64,000 nucleotides of DNA from Bordetella trematum (GCF_900078335.1 NZ_FKBR01000046.1:124001-188000), one strand, 5' to 3'. Shown: positions 19,650 through 29,986, numbered from the stretch's first letter. Numbers and translations are program-made. The notes: generated from the letters alone by a model not told the origin.

Positions 19650-20543
19650 CTACGAAAAAACCGAAGCTTTGGCCTGATCCAGAATGCGTTGCACCAGGGG
19701 ATGCTTCTGGCCGCGGCGGTTACAAATCGCATGAATTTCCTCGTGCACGCCATTGCCCCGCCCCAGCAGCCGCAGGCCATTGAGCAGCCGCACGTCCTCG
19801 CCGCCCATGCGGCTGAGCGGAAATACCCCCAAGCCCCGCGCGGCGAACACGGCCATCAAGGCACTGTCCTCGAATTCGCCCACGATCTGCGGCGTAATGC
19901 CCTGCTCCTCGAACCAGCGATCCAGCCTCTGACGCAATACCGAGTGGCCGGTGGGCAACAGCACAGGCAGGCGCGCCAGCGCCTGAGGAAAGGCCTGGAC
20001 ATCGGCGCGCCGGACCCAGCGCGCAGGCCCATACCAATCAACGGGCGCAGACACCAGCCGCTCGCTGCTCAAGCGCAGATTGGGATTGGGTGGCGCACTT
20101 TGCCCGGTTAGCACCAGATCCAGGTGATGCCGCGCCAGCTCGCCCAACAGCTCCTCGACCTCGCCATCATGGCAGGTCAGGCGCAGATCCGGCGTATCGA
20201 GCACCGGGCCCAGCAAGGCATGCACTGCCAGCTTGGAAATGCCATCCGACAACCCGATGGACAGACGCATGACCGGCCGGGTCGCGGCGCTGCGCACGGC
20301 CTCGCCCAGTTGCTCGCCGATCTGGAAGATCTCTTCGGCCCGAGCAAAGGCCGCCTGACCGGCATCGGTAAGCGCCACGCCCCGCCCCGCAGGCTTGAGC
20401 AACTGATGGCCCAGGCTGCGCTCCAGCTCACGCACCTGGGCGCTGATGGTCTGGATGGCCATGTCCAGGCGTTCGGCGGCGCGCGCGAAGCCGCCCTCCT
20501 TGGCCACGGCCCAGAAATAGTAGAGATGACGATAGTTGAGCAT
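19650..20543 (-). CDS. LysR-family regulator, NhaR-like
   Basis: The 297-residue protein begins MLNYRHLYYFWAVAKEGGFARAAERLDMAIQTIS, the N-terminal winged helix with the HLYYFW start characteristic of NhaR, followed by QVRELERSLGHQLLKPAGRGVALTDAG. The C-terminal effector domain begins near residue 90. NhaR in E. coli responds to sodium and alkaline pH. The gene is divergent from the TerC/Alx-type membrane protein (104 bp apart), and Alx is known as alkali- and manganese-linked, so control of that neighbour is likely. This target is inferred from position. Confidence 0.82.
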   Translation of the reverse strand: MLNYRHLYYFWAVAKEGGFARAAERLDMAIQTISAQVRELERSLGHQLLKPAGRGVALTDAGQAAFARAEEIFQIGEQLGEAVRSAATRPVMRLSIGLSDGISKLAVHALLGPVLDTPDLRLTCHDGEVEELLGELARHHLDLVLTGQSAPPNPNLRLSSERLVSAPVDWYGPARWVRRADVQAFPQALARLPVLLPTGHSVLRQRLDRWFEEQGITPQIVGEFEDSALMAVFAARGLGVFPLSRMGGEDVRLLNGLRLLGRGNGVHEEIHAICNRRGQKHPLVQRILDQAKASVFS

Positions 20544-20553
20544 GCCGGTTCAC

Positions 20554-20568
20554 TTCGGTTTTTTCGAA
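20554..20568. promoter_or_regulatory. Candidate LysR-type site in the nhaR-like/alx-like intergenic region
   Basis: TTCG-N7-CGAA is a short inverted repeat that contains the T-N11-A pattern of LysR boxes. It is the only such element noted in the 104 bp between the divergent genes. Confidence 0.35.
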
Positions 20569-20647
20569 CCTTAACTCAACTTCACACTGATTTGTCAATC
20601 ATCCGAGTCGCCCGATCATGCCTCCTTCGTCAGACAAGAGATAAGGC

Positions 20648-21631
20648 ATGGAAACCTTGAGCCCCTTTTTCCTACAGGATTTTCTTGGCACGCCGGTGTG
20701 GAGCTGGCTGCTGTTTCTCGGCGTCGTCGTAGCCTTGCTGGCCTTCGATCTGGGCGTGCTGCATCGGGAGGAGCGCGAGATCGGCGTGCGTGAAAGCCTG
20801 CTGCTGTCGGGCGGCTACATCCTCGCCGGTCTGGCCTTCGGAGGCTGGATCTGGTGGCAGATGGGCGCCGAAAGCAGCCTGGCCTACTACACCGGTTTTC
20901 TGATCGAGAAGTCGCTGTCGATGGACAATGTCTTCGTCATCGCGCTGATCTTCACTTACTTCGCCATCCCCCGCCGCTATCAGCACCGCGTGCTGTTCTG
21001 GGGCATTCTCGGGGTGATCATCCTGCGCGCGCTCATGATCGGCCTGGGCACGGCGCTGGTCAGCGAATTCGGCTGGGTGATGTATCTGTTCGGCGCCTTC
21101 CTGGTTTTTACCGGCATCAAAATGTGGCGCATGGTCGATGACGCTCCCGACATCGAGAACAACGCCATCCTGAAGTTCCTGCGGCGCCGCCTGCGCGTGA
21201 CCGATGGCCTGCGCGGCAATGCCTTCACGGTAGTGGAAATCGATACGAAGACCCAGCGCAAGCAGCGCTATGCCACGCCCCTGCTGCTGGCGCTGGTGCT
21301 GATCGAGTTCGTGGATCTGTTGTTTGCGGTGGATTCGGTGCCGGCCATTTTTGCCATCACCACCGACCCCTTCATCGTCTATACCAGCAACATCTTCGCC
21401 ATCCTGGGCCTGCGTGCGCTGTATTTCGCCCTCTCGGCGCTGATCCACCGCTTCCACTATCTGAAGTATGCCCTGGCGCTGGTGCTGGTTTTCATCGGCG
21501 GCAAGATCTTTGCGCATGGCCTGTTCGGCAAGGTGCCGGCCACGCTGTCCTTGTCGGTCACCTTCGGCCTGATCGCCGCCGGCATCCTGTTCTCGCTCTG
21601 GAAGACCCGCGCCTCGGTCGCCTCGAACTGA
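20648..21631 (+). CDS. TerC/Alx-family integral membrane protein
   Basis: The 327-residue protein has about nine membrane helices with the two family signatures: LIEKSLSMDNVFVIALIF (Asp in helix) and LIEFVDLLFAVDSVPAIFAI. These acidic residues are thought to bind metal ions in this family, whose members include the manganese exporter-like Alx of E. coli and tellurite-resistance TerC. The central cytoplasmic loop is RRRLRVTDGLRGNAF. The length matches Alx. No yybP-ykoY-type manganese riboswitch is seen upstream; the divergent NhaR-like gene is the likely regulator. Metal specificity is not shown by sequence. Confidence 0.88.
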   Translation: METLSPFFLQDFLGTPVWSWLLFLGVVVALLAFDLGVLHREEREIGVRESLLLSGGYILAGLAFGGWIWWQMGAESSLAYYTGFLIEKSLSMDNVFVIALIFTYFAIPRRYQHRVLFWGILGVIILRALMIGLGTALVSEFGWVMYLFGAFLVFTGIKMWRMVDDAPDIENNAILKFLRRRLRVTDGLRGNAFTVVEIDTKTQRKQRYATPLLLALVLIEFVDLLFAVDSVPAIFAITTDPFIVYTSNIFAILGLRALYFALSALIHRFHYLKYALALVLVFIGGKIFAHGLFGKVPATLSLSVTFGLIAAGILFSLWKTRASVASN

Positions 21632-21653
21632 GGCCGTCCGAGCGCGCAAACGC

Positions 21654-21684
21654 GAGGGCGCGCCAGCCAGGCTGGCGCGCCCTC
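21654..21684. terminator. Strong hairpin between converging genes
   Basis: A perfect 13-bp stem (GAGGGCGCGCCAG with CTGGCGCGCCCTC) closes a 5-nt loop between the TerC-like gene and the convergent FAD oxidase gene. It is flanked by little T, so it may act as a weak bidirectional terminator or as an mRNA 3' end stabiliser. Confidence 0.55.
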
Positions 21685-21698
21685 TTGCCGGCTGCCGC

Positions 21699-23111
21699 TT
21701 ACAGCAGCTTGCCCGGGTTCATGATGCCCGCCGGATCCAGCAGGCGCTTGATGCCTGCCATCAGCCGCAGCTCCAGCGGATCCTTGGTGTGCAGGAAGTG
21801 GGTGCGCTTCAACTGGCCGATGCCATGCTCGGCGCTGATGCTGCCGCCATAGCGATGCACTTCGTCCAGCACCAGATCCGTCACGGCCGCGCCGGATTCA
21901 GCCGCCCAGGCAGGCGGCGCGCCGGTCGGACGCGACAGGTTGTAATGCAGATTGCCATCCCCGAAGTGGCCGAAAATGTATGGCCGCACGCCCGGGCAGG
22001 CCTCGCGCAGGCGGGCTTCGGCGCTTTCCATGAACGCCGGAATCTGCTCGATCGGCAACGACACGTCGTGCTTGAGGTGAGGACCATCGGCGCGCTGCGC
22101 CTCGGAGATCTCTTCACGCAGTTTCCACAGCCCCTGCAGCTGCGCCAGCGAGGCCGACACCACTGCATCCAGGCACAGTTCAGCTTCCAGCGCGCGCCCG
22201 ATCACGTTCTCCAGCGTGCTGTTGAGCGCCGCCTCGTCTTCGGTATCGGCCAGCTCCATCAGGACATAACCCGGATAGCGCTCGGCAAACGGCTCCTGCA
22301 CGCCCTGGGCGTGCTCCAGCACCAGATCCAGGCAATCGCCCGAAAAATACTCATAGGCCTGCAGGCGCGCGCCGCAGGCCTGGAACAGCAGCTCGTAGAG
22401 CGACAGGGCCTGCGCGGGCGAGGAGACGGCCGCCAGCACCACCGAGCGCACATCGGTGCGCGGCATCAGGCGCAGGGCCACTGCGGTGATCACCCCCAAC
22501 GTGCCCTCCGAACCGATGAGCAGTTGTTTGAGGTCATAGCCGGTGTTGTCCTTGCGCAGGGTGCGCAGCCCATGAAAGACCTCGCCTGTCGGCAACACGG
22601 CCTCCAGGCCCAGGACCAGTTCGCGCGTCATGCCGTAGCGCACCACGTTCACGCCGCCGGCGTTGGTGGCGAGGTTGCCTCCGATCTGGCAGGAGTCCTC
22701 GGCCGCCAGACTCAAGGGCAGCAGGCGGCCGGCCTCATGCGCGGCACGGCGCAGGTTGCCCAGGATGCAACCGGCCTCGACCACCATGACGTTGGCCACG
22801 GTATCGATGCTGCGGATCGCCTGCATGCGATCCATGCTGAGCACCACATTGCGGGGCGAGTCGTCAGGCGTGGCCCCGCCGCACAGACCGGTATTGCCGC
22901 CACGCGGCACCACCGGCACGCCTTCGGCCTGGCACATGGCCAGGCAACGCGCCACTTCCTCGGTATTGCGCGGACGCACCACCGCCTGCGCCTGGCCGGT
23001 GTACAGGCCACGCCAATCGGACAGCCAGGGTTCGATGGCTTCGGGTTCGGTCAGGACCACATCCTGGCCCAGGGCCTGGCGCAAGCGTTGGGCGAAATCA
23101 GTTTGGCTCAT
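21699..23111 (-). CDS. FAD-linked 2-hydroxyacid dehydrogenase, GlcD/D2HGDH family
   Basis: The 470-residue protein has the PCMH FAD-binding fold (VPVVPRGGNTGLCGGATPD, LSLAAEDSCQIGGNLATNAGGVNVVRYG) and the FAD-oxidase C-terminal domain with HFGDGNLHYNL and SAEHGIGQLKR, the latter carrying the metal- and substrate-binding histidines. Relatives oxidise D-lactate, glycolate or D-2-hydroxyglutarate. No glcE or glcF partner is present, so a stand-alone D-2-hydroxyglutarate or D-lactate dehydrogenase is more likely than glycolate oxidase. It is 22 bp downstream of its probable GntR regulator. Confidence 0.88.
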   Translation of the reverse strand: MSQTDFAQRLRQALGQDVVLTEPEAIEPWLSDWRGLYTGQAQAVVRPRNTEEVARCLAMCQAEGVPVVPRGGNTGLCGGATPDDSPRNVVLSMDRMQAIRSIDTVANVMVVEAGCILGNLRRAAHEAGRLLPLSLAAEDSCQIGGNLATNAGGVNVVRYGMTRELVLGLEAVLPTGEVFHGLRTLRKDNTGYDLKQLLIGSEGTLGVITAVALRLMPRTDVRSVVLAAVSSPAQALSLYELLFQACGARLQAYEYFSGDCLDLVLEHAQGVQEPFAERYPGYVLMELADTEDEAALNSTLENVIGRALEAELCLDAVVSASLAQLQGLWKLREEISEAQRADGPHLKHDVSLPIEQIPAFMESAEARLREACPGVRPYIFGHFGDGNLHYNLSRPTGAPPAWAAESGAAVTDLVLDEVHRYGGSISAEHGIGQLKRTHFLHTKDPLELRLMAGIKRLLDPAGIMNPGKLL

Positions 23112-23133
23112 AGGGAATCACAACGAAGAAAGG

Positions 23134-23832
23134 TCAGTCCGTGAACGGGAAATTCAGTTGCAGACGGGCGGCAGCATTGCGCAGGTGCCCGCGCGCAGCC
23201 TGGCGGGCCGCCTCCGGGCGGCCCGCCTCGATGGCGTCATAGATCGCGATGTGCTCGGCCAGCACGCTGTCTGCCAGACCGGGCTGACGGGCGGTGTTGG
23301 CGCGCGCGGCATCGACCGCCTGGCGCAGTTGCTGGTTGAGATACTGCAGCAGGCGCTGGTAGTGCGGATTGTGGGTCGCGGCCGCCACCGCCAGGTGAAA
23401 GCCGACATCGTGCTCGGCGCCCAGCAGGGGATCCTCCTGGTGGCGCGCCAGCGCGCTCAGGGCGGCCCGCATTGCCTGCAGGTCGCCGGCGTCGCGGCGT
23501 TCGGCGGCCAGGGCGGCTGCGCCGGCCTCCAGGTCCATGCGCAGCTCATAGACCGCGCCCAGGGCGCGGTGGTCGCGGCCTGCCTCCAGCGCCACCTGGA
23601 AACCCTGCGCGCTGCTGCGCGCGATGACCGTGCAACCCGACCCCTGGCGGCTACGCACCAGCCCCTGGGCCCGCAGCCTTTCGGTAGCTTCGCGGATCAC
23701 CGCCGCACTGACGCCGTAGCGCTCGGCCAGCGCCCGGCCCGAAGGCAGTTTCTCGCCCACGGCATAGTGGCCGCGGCCGATGTCATCGGCCAACTGGCGT
23801 GATACCTGATCGGTCAAGGTCGTCGTCTGCAT
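23134..23832 (-). CDS. GntR-family regulator, FadR (FCD) subfamily
   Basis: The 232-residue protein has an N-terminal winged helix (LADDIGRGHYAVGEKLPSGRALAERYG, VSAAVIREATERLRAQGLV) and a C-terminal all-helical FCD domain (residues about 90-215). The FCD metal and effector ligands are suggested by ELRMDLEAGAAALAA, DVGFHLAVAAATHNPHY and LAEHIAIYDAIEAG with conserved Asp/His positions. Such regulators often sense small hydroxy- or dicarboxylic acids. It is the first gene of a two-gene operon with the FAD oxidase, so it probably controls that enzyme and itself through the palindrome just upstream. Confidence 0.85.
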   Translation of the reverse strand: MQTTTLTDQVSRQLADDIGRGHYAVGEKLPSGRALAERYGVSAAVIREATERLRAQGLVRSRQGSGCTVIARSSAQGFQVALEAGRDHRALGAVYELRMDLEAGAAALAAERRDAGDLQAMRAALSALARHQEDPLLGAEHDVGFHLAVAAATHNPHYQRLLQYLNQQLRQAVDAARANTARQPGLADSVLAEHIAIYDAIEAGRPEAARQAARGHLRNAAARLQLNFPFTD

Positions 23833-23854
23833 GCCGGCAGTATAGCCTGAACTA

Positions 23855-23869
23855 ATCAGGTTATCTGAT
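23855..23869. promoter_or_regulatory. Palindrome upstream of the GntR gene, candidate operator
   Basis: ATCAG-GTTAT-CTGAT is a perfect 5-bp inverted repeat with a 5-bp centre, 22 bp before the GntR start codon, in the only AT-rich patch of this gap. Spacing and position fit a FadR-type autoregulatory operator. Confidence 0.5.
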
Positions 23870-23903
23870 AACTTTCAAGAAAGTCGCTATCGCAGAAAAC
23901 TGC

Positions 23904-24649
23904 TCAGCGGTCGCGGCAGACCGGGCAATCGGGGTCGCGCGGCACGTTCACGCTATGCCAACGCATGCTGCGGATATCCAGTTGCAACAGCCGGCCGGTC
24001 AGGGGCTCGCCCAGGCCGCTGGCCAGCTTGAGCGCCTCGGCGGCCTGAGTGGCGCCGATGATGCCCACCAGCGGCGCCAGCACGCCCGTGGTGGCGCAGC
24101 GCAGCTCCTCGGCATCGTCTGCCTCGGGAAAGAGGCAGTGATAACAGGGCGCATCGTCGCGCCGCAAGTCATAGGTGCTGACCTGCCCGTCATAACGGAT
24201 GGCCGCCCCCGACACCAGCGGTTTGCGATGTTGCACGCAGGCCCGGTTGATGGCGTGGCGGGTGGCGAAGTTGTCGCAACAATCCAGCACGATGTCGGCC
24301 TCGGCCACGGCATCGGCCATGGCCTGCCCGGCCAGGCGCTCCACCCGCGCCACGACCTCGACTTCCGGGTTGAAGGCAGCCAGCATGTCTCGCCCCGACT
24401 CGGCCTTGGGGCGTCCCAGGCTGGCGGTGGTGTGCAAGATCTGGCGCTGCAGATTGGAGAGCTCGACGCTGTCGTCGTCGACCAGGGTGATATGCCCGAT
24501 GCCGGCCGTGGCCAGGTACAGCGCAGCCGGCGAGCCCAGCCCGCCGGCCCCAAGAATCAGGACTTTGGTCGCCAGGAAACGCTCCTGCCCTTCGATACCG
24601 AGATCGTCGAGCAGGATATGCCTGGCATAGCGCAGCAGTTGCTGATCGT

Positions 24650-24653
<4 letters not shown>
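23904..24653 (-). CDS. moeB: MoeB/ThiF-family adenylyltransferase
   Basis: The 249-residue protein begins MNDQQLLRYARHILLDDLGIEGQE, the MoeB/ThiF opening. The ATP-binding loop is LILGAGGLGSP, followed by LVDDDSVELSNLQRQILH, DCCDNFATRHAINRAC, and two CxxC pairs (CYHC and CPVC) that bind structural zinc. MoeB adenylates MoaD in molybdopterin synthesis; ThiF does the same for ThiS. No moaD, moaE or thiS is adjacent, so the name MoeB is the common annotation and not proven. Its start overlaps the ctpA stop by 4 bp, last in the gpmA-envC-ctpA-moeB transcript. Confidence 0.85.
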
Positions 24654-26101
<1,448 letters not shown>

Positions 26102-26128
26102 GCACGCATCCTGTGTTTTATCCCCGGC

Positions 26129-27697
26129 TCAAAGTGCCAGCCACTGGGCTGGATCGACCGGAGCGCCGCGATGGCGAATTTCAAAGTATAGGCCCGATTC
26201 CACCTGGCCGCCGGTCGCACCCACGGTCGCGATGGTATCGCCGGTGGCAACCCGGTCTCCGACCTGTTTGAGTACGCTCTGGTTGTAGGCATAGACGGTC
26301 AGGTACTGCTGCCCATGATCAACAATGACAAGATTGCCGAAACCACGCAACCATTGGGCATAGACGACGGTGCCCGGGGCCACCGACTTCACCGGCGTGC
26401 CTTCGTTTGCGCGTAGGACGATGCCACGCCAGACCCCGCCTTCCGGGCGTCCGAGACCAAAACGGCCCTGCACCTGGCCCCGCACGGGCGGCGTGAGCCC
26501 GCGCCGCAAACCCGCCCCTTCACCCACCAGGGGCCGGGCCTCTTCCTGGGCGGCGGCCTGGGCGCGCGACGCGGCAGGCGCTTGCTCGACAGGTTTGACC
26601 TGGACGGCGGGCGTTGGTTCACGCGTTTCGATCAGGCTCCCCTGGCTGCCCGGCACCGGCCGCAGGCCGGCGGCATCGGGGTCCGCCATGGCCACGGGGC
26701 CCGAGGGCCGGGCGGCCTGGGCCTGCTGGCGTGCGGCTTCCTCGCGCGCCTGTCGTTCCTGTTGTTGCTGTTGTTCCTGCTGCTGTTGCTGCCGCTGCGC
26801 CTGGGCGGCCTGGCGCTGGGCCTGGCGGGCGGCTTCGGCCTGGCGGGCCGCCTCGGCGCGACGCGCCAGTTCGGCCTGGCGGGCAGCCTCCGCCTTGCGA
26901 GCAGCCTCGGCGCGGCGCGCGGCCTCGGCGGCCGCGCGGCGGCGAGCCTCTTCCTCGGCCTGCCGGGTGATGGCCACGCTCAGGTCATCGATCAGCTGCG
27001 ACAGGCGCTGATCATCGCGGCCCAGCCGGCTGGCCTCGGCCCGCTGGGCGGTAATCTGCCCTTCCAGTTGCACCAGCAGGGTGGCGCGCGTCTGCTGTTG
27101 TTTGACCAGGGCTTCTTTTTCACGCTCGGTGTCGCGGGTCAGGCGCTGCAGGTCGTCACGGCGCGAATCGGCACGCTTTTGCAGTGCCGACAACCGCTCG
27201 ATATCCTGGCGCACCTCGATGACCGCCTGGCTGCGGGCGCGCGATACGTATTCCAGATAGCCCAGATTGCGCCCCAGCTCCTGGGGATCGCCACCGGAGA
27301 GCAGCTCGCTCCAGGGAGACAGGCCGCTGGTGTACTGGGCCTGCAACTGGCCGGCCAGTTCGCCGCGGCGCTGCGTCAGCACCGCAGACTGGCTGACGAT
27401 CTGTTTTTCCAGCGCGGCAAGATCCGTCTCGGCTGCTCGGTGGCTGTCGGCCAGCTCCCGCAGGCGCCGGTTGATCGACGAAATTGCCGACTCGGAAGCC
27501 TGCAGCGCATCGGCCGCCTCCTTGCGGGCAGCCTCGCGCTGGTCGATCGTCTTCTGCAAGGACTCGATACGGTTGCGCAGCGCGGCCTGCTGGCGTTCGG
27601 CCTCGGACTGGCGACTGGCCAGATCCGTGGCGGCCGAAGACGCCAGCGGCGTGCCGGCCAAGATGGCCACCCCCAGCAAGCCTGCTGCAAACCGCAT
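26129..27697 (-). CDS. envC: Murein hydrolase activator EnvC
   Basis: The 522-residue protein starts at ATG 27697 (MRFAAGLLGVAILAG signal), 4 bp after gpmA. A coiled coil spans about residues 25-240, followed by an Ala/Arg/Gln-rich low-complexity stretch (repeats of EAARQA and two Q5 runs) and a Pro-rich linker. The last 110 residues form a LytM (M23) domain that has lost its zinc ligands: the first His position reads VWRGIVL, and the HxH position reads LYFEIRH. This is the EnvC type, which activates AmiA/AmiB amidases at the septum rather than cutting peptidoglycan itself. The association with ctpA is usual in Burkholderiales. Confidence 0.9.
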   Translation of the reverse strand: MRFAAGLLGVAILAGTPLASSAATDLASRQSEAERQQAALRNRIESLQKTIDQREAARKEAADALQASESAISSINRRLRELADSHRAAETDLAALEKQIVSQSAVLTQRRGELAGQLQAQYTSGLSPWSELLSGGDPQELGRNLGYLEYVSRARSQAVIEVRQDIERLSALQKRADSRRDDLQRLTRDTEREKEALVKQQQTRATLLVQLEGQITAQRAEASRLGRDDQRLSQLIDDLSVAITRQAEEEARRRAAAEAARRAEAARKAEAARQAELARRAEAARQAEAARQAQRQAAQAQRQQQQQEQQQQQERQAREEAARQQAQAARPSGPVAMADPDAAGLRPVPGSQGSLIETREPTPAVQVKPVEQAPAASRAQAAAQEEARPLVGEGAGLRRGLTPPVRGQVQGRFGLGRPEGGVWRGIVLRANEGTPVKSVAPGTVVYAQWLRGFGNLVIVDHGQQYLTVYAYNQSVLKQVGDRVATGDTIATVGATGGQVESGLYFEIRHRGAPVDPAQWLAL

Positions 27698-27701
27698 GGG
27701 A

Positions 27702-28454
27702 TCAGTCCTTTTTGGCTTTACCCTGAGCCGCCACGGCGGCCATGGCCGCCTCGATCTCGGCGGCATCACCCAGATAGTAATGGCGGATCGGGCGCAGCGC
27801 CTCATCCAGCTCATAGACCAGCGGCTGGCCGGTGGGGATGTTCAGGTTGACGATGTCGTCATCGGAAATGTTGTCCAGGTGCTTGATCAGCGCACGCAGG
27901 CTGTTGCCGTGAGCGGCGATGAGCACGCGACGGCCGGCGCGGATGGCCGGGGCGATCGACTCATTCCAGAACGGCAGCACGCGCGCCACGGTGTCCTGCA
28001 GGCACTCGGTGGCCGGCAGCTGGTCGGCCGGAATCTTGGCGTAGCGGCTGTCGAAACGGGGGTGGCGGGGGTCGTCGATATCGAGCGGCTCCGGCGCAAT
28101 GGCGTAGGCGCGACGCCACACCAGCACCTGTTCGTCGCCGTACTTGGCGGCGGTCTCGGCCTTGTTCAGGCCCTGCAGCTGGCCATAATGGCGCTCGTTC
28201 AGGCGCCAGTTCACGCCCACCGGGGTGTACATGGCGTCCATCGCATCCAGGGCGATCCACAGGGTGCGGATGGCGCGCTTGAGCACCGAGGTGTAGGCCA
28301 GGTCAAAGACATAGCCTTCCTGCTTGAGCAGTTCGCCGGCCTTGCGGGCCTGTTCGCGGCCGGTGTCGGTCAGGTCGACATCGGTCCAGCCGGTGAAGCG
28401 GTTTTCCAGATTCCATTGGCTTTCGCCGTGGCGCATCAGAACAAGTTTGTACAT
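27702..28454 (-). CDS. gpmA: 2,3-bisphosphoglycerate-dependent phosphoglycerate mutase
   Basis: The 250-residue protein has the phosphohistidine signature [12 protein letters not shown] (H9), [28 protein letters not shown], and the second catalytic His in [15 protein letters not shown]. It interconverts 3- and 2-phosphoglycerate in glycolysis. It is the first gene of the minus-strand operon with envC, ctpA and moeB, and divergent from the rhodanese gene. Confidence 0.96.
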   Translation of the reverse strand: MYKLVLMRHGESQWNLENRFTGWTDVDLTDTGREQARKAGELLKQEGYVFDLAYTSVLKRAIRTLWIALDAMDAMYTPVGVNWRLNERHYGQLQGLNKAETAAKYGDEQVLVWRRAYAIAPEPLDIDDPRHPRFDSRYAKIPADQLPATECLQDTVARVLPFWNESIAPAIRAGRRVLIAAHGNSLRALIKHLDNISDDDIVNLNIPTGQPLVYELDEALRPIRHYYLGDAAEIEAAMAAVAAQGKAKKD

Positions 28455-28478
28455 AGTTATAGGCTGGAATTCAGCAGG

Positions 28479-28509
28479 TTGGAGTTGAACAATGGGCTCA
28501 TTTTATAAT
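28479..28509 (+). promoter_or_regulatory. Weak promoter candidate for the rhodanese-grxC-secB-gpsA run
   Basis: A perfect -10 TATAAT (28504-28509) lies in an AT-rich patch between gpmA and the rhodanese gene. The best -35 is TTGGAG (28479-28484) at a long 19-bp spacing, so only the -10 is convincing. The leader would be about 120 nt. Confidence 0.35.
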
Positions 28510-28636
28510 TGTGTGATTTTGCCCCAGGCTTAGCCTTCCCGGCGCATTATGCCGCCGGGCCGTCGCCATCAGGCGCCCAGGACGTCCAGACCCCTTTTCC
28601 GGCTGGCCGCCGCCGCGCCGCACTTCAGGATGCCCC

Positions 28637-29059
28637 GTGGATTTTCTGCAATTCTTGATCGACAAAAACAATATCCTCGTCGTGGGCGTCGCCCTCGTTT
28701 CAGGCGCGATGCTGCTCTTGCCCACCCTGCGCAAGGGGCGTGGGGGCTCGGCCCTGGACACCACAGCGGCCATCCAGATGGTCAACCAGCGCCAGGCCGT
28801 CTGGGTGGACGTGCGCGCCGCCGAGCAGTTCCAGGCGGGCCACATCGCCCAGTCGCGCAGCGTACCCGCCGACGAGCTGGAAAAGAAAGCCGCCGCCCTG
28901 CCCAAAAACAAGCCGCTGATCGTGGTCTGCGAACAGGGCCGCGCCGCCCCGCGCATGGCCCAGCGCCTGAAGGCGCTCGGCCATGCCGAGGTGTTCACGC
29001 TCGATGGCGGCATGCGCGCCTGGTATGCGGCCAATCTGCCCGTCACGCAGAAAGGTTGA
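28637..29059 (+). CDS. Membrane-anchored rhodanese-domain protein
   Basis: The 140-residue protein starts with GTG. Residues 12-31 form one membrane helix (NILVVGVALVSGAMLLLPTL), and a rhodanese domain follows: AVWVDVRAAEQFQAGHIAQSRSVP, the active loop VCEQGRAAPRMA with the persulfide-forming Cys, and LDGGMRAWYAANLP. The GrxC-SecB-GpsA order downstream is typical of betaproteobacteria. The exact sulfur acceptor is unknown. Its position before glutaredoxin suggests thiol or redox housekeeping. Confidence 0.88.
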   Translation: MDFLQFLIDKNNILVVGVALVSGAMLLLPTLRKGRGGSALDTTAAIQMVNQRQAVWVDVRAAEQFQAGHIAQSRSVPADELEKKAAALPKNKPLIVVCEQGRAAPRMAQRLKALGHAEVFTLDGGMRAWYAANLPVTQKG

Positions 29060-29133
29060 TTTCACGGCATGGGCGCATGGCGCCTCCCGATGCGGTCTAA
29101 TGGTCTTAATTTAGCCTTCAGTCGAGGGAAACG

Positions 29134-29391
29134 ATGCAAAAAGTTGTTATGTATAGCAAGGACTACTGCCCGTATTGCGCCCGGGCTGAAGCCTTGCTGC
29201 GCCAGCGCGGCGTCACCGACCTTGAAAAAATCCAGATCGACCACGACCCCGCCCAGCGCGACATCATGATCGAACGCAGCGGCCGGCGCACCGTGCCGCA
29301 GATATTCATCGGCGACACCCACGTGGGCGGCTGCGACGATCTCCAGGCGCTGGACCGCTCGGGCGGTCTGCTGCCCCTCTTAAACGGCTGA
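29134..29391 (+). CDS. grxC: Glutaredoxin 3
   Basis: The 85-residue protein has the dithiol active site CPYC (in MYSKDYCPYCARA), the cis-Pro loop RTVPQIFIGD and the glutathione-binding GGCDDL. Length and order match class I glutaredoxins, which reduce disulfides and glutathionylated proteins in the cytosol. It is 74 bp downstream of the rhodanese gene and 54 bp before secB. Confidence 0.95.
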   Translation: MQKVVMYSKDYCPYCARAEALLRQRGVTDLEKIQIDHDPAQRDIMIERSGRRTVPQIFIGDTHVGGCDDLQALDRSGGLLPLLNG

Positions 29392-29445
29392 CGGCGCAAC
29401 CCGCCAACGGCTTCCCCGCCTTACAACCCCAAACCGGAATTTCTC

Positions 29446-29973
29446 ATGGCCGATCAGGATCAAAACAACTCGCAAGCCGGCAACGAAGCGCCCGTGTTCA
29501 ATCTGCAGCGCGTCTACCTCAAAGACCTGTCGCTGGAAATGCCCAATGCGCCTCAGATCCTCCTGGAGCAGGAAGGCCCGACGGTCGAAGTCACCATCAA
29601 TGTCGGCGGTCAGCGCCTGGCTGAAACGGTGTTCGAATCGACCGTGACGGTCACGGTCACCACGCGCATCAACGACAAGGTGCTGTACCTGGTCGAAGGC
29701 ACGCAGGCCGGCATTTTCGAACTGTCGAACATCCCGCCCGAGCAGATGGACCCCATCCTGGGCATCGTTTGCCCGACCATGCTCTACCCCTACCTGCGCG
29801 CCAACGTGGCCGACGCCATCACCCGCACCTCGCTGCCGGCCCTGCACCTGACCGAAGTCAACTTCCAGGCCCTGTACGAGCAGCGCGTGGCCGAAATGGC
29901 TCAGCAGCAGCAGGCCGAGCAAGGCCAGAGCGACTCGGGCATCATCCTGCCGCCCAACGCCACCCGCCAGTAA
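29446..29973 (+). CDS. secB: Protein-export chaperone SecB
   Basis: The 175-residue protein has the SecB core: [44 protein letters not shown], and [32 protein letters not shown], ending in a Gln-rich acidic tail that contacts SecA. SecB is a cytosolic tetramer that keeps preproteins unfolded for SecA. The gene is followed 13 bp later by gpsA, a conserved pairing. Confidence 0.97.
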   Translation: MADQDQNNSQAGNEAPVFNLQRVYLKDLSLEMPNAPQILLEQEGPTVEVTINVGGQRLAETVFESTVTVTVTTRINDKVLYLVEGTQAGIFELSNIPPEQMDPILGIVCPTMLYPYLRANVADAITRTSLPALHLTEVNFQALYEQRVAEMAQQQQAEQGQSDSGIILPPNATRQ

Positions 29974-29986
29974 TACGGCAACCGCC

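Noticed and set aside
20544-20647. yybP-ykoY manganese riboswitch before the TerC/Alx-like gene
   Set aside because: The gap is only 104 bp and I cannot find the conserved loop sequences.
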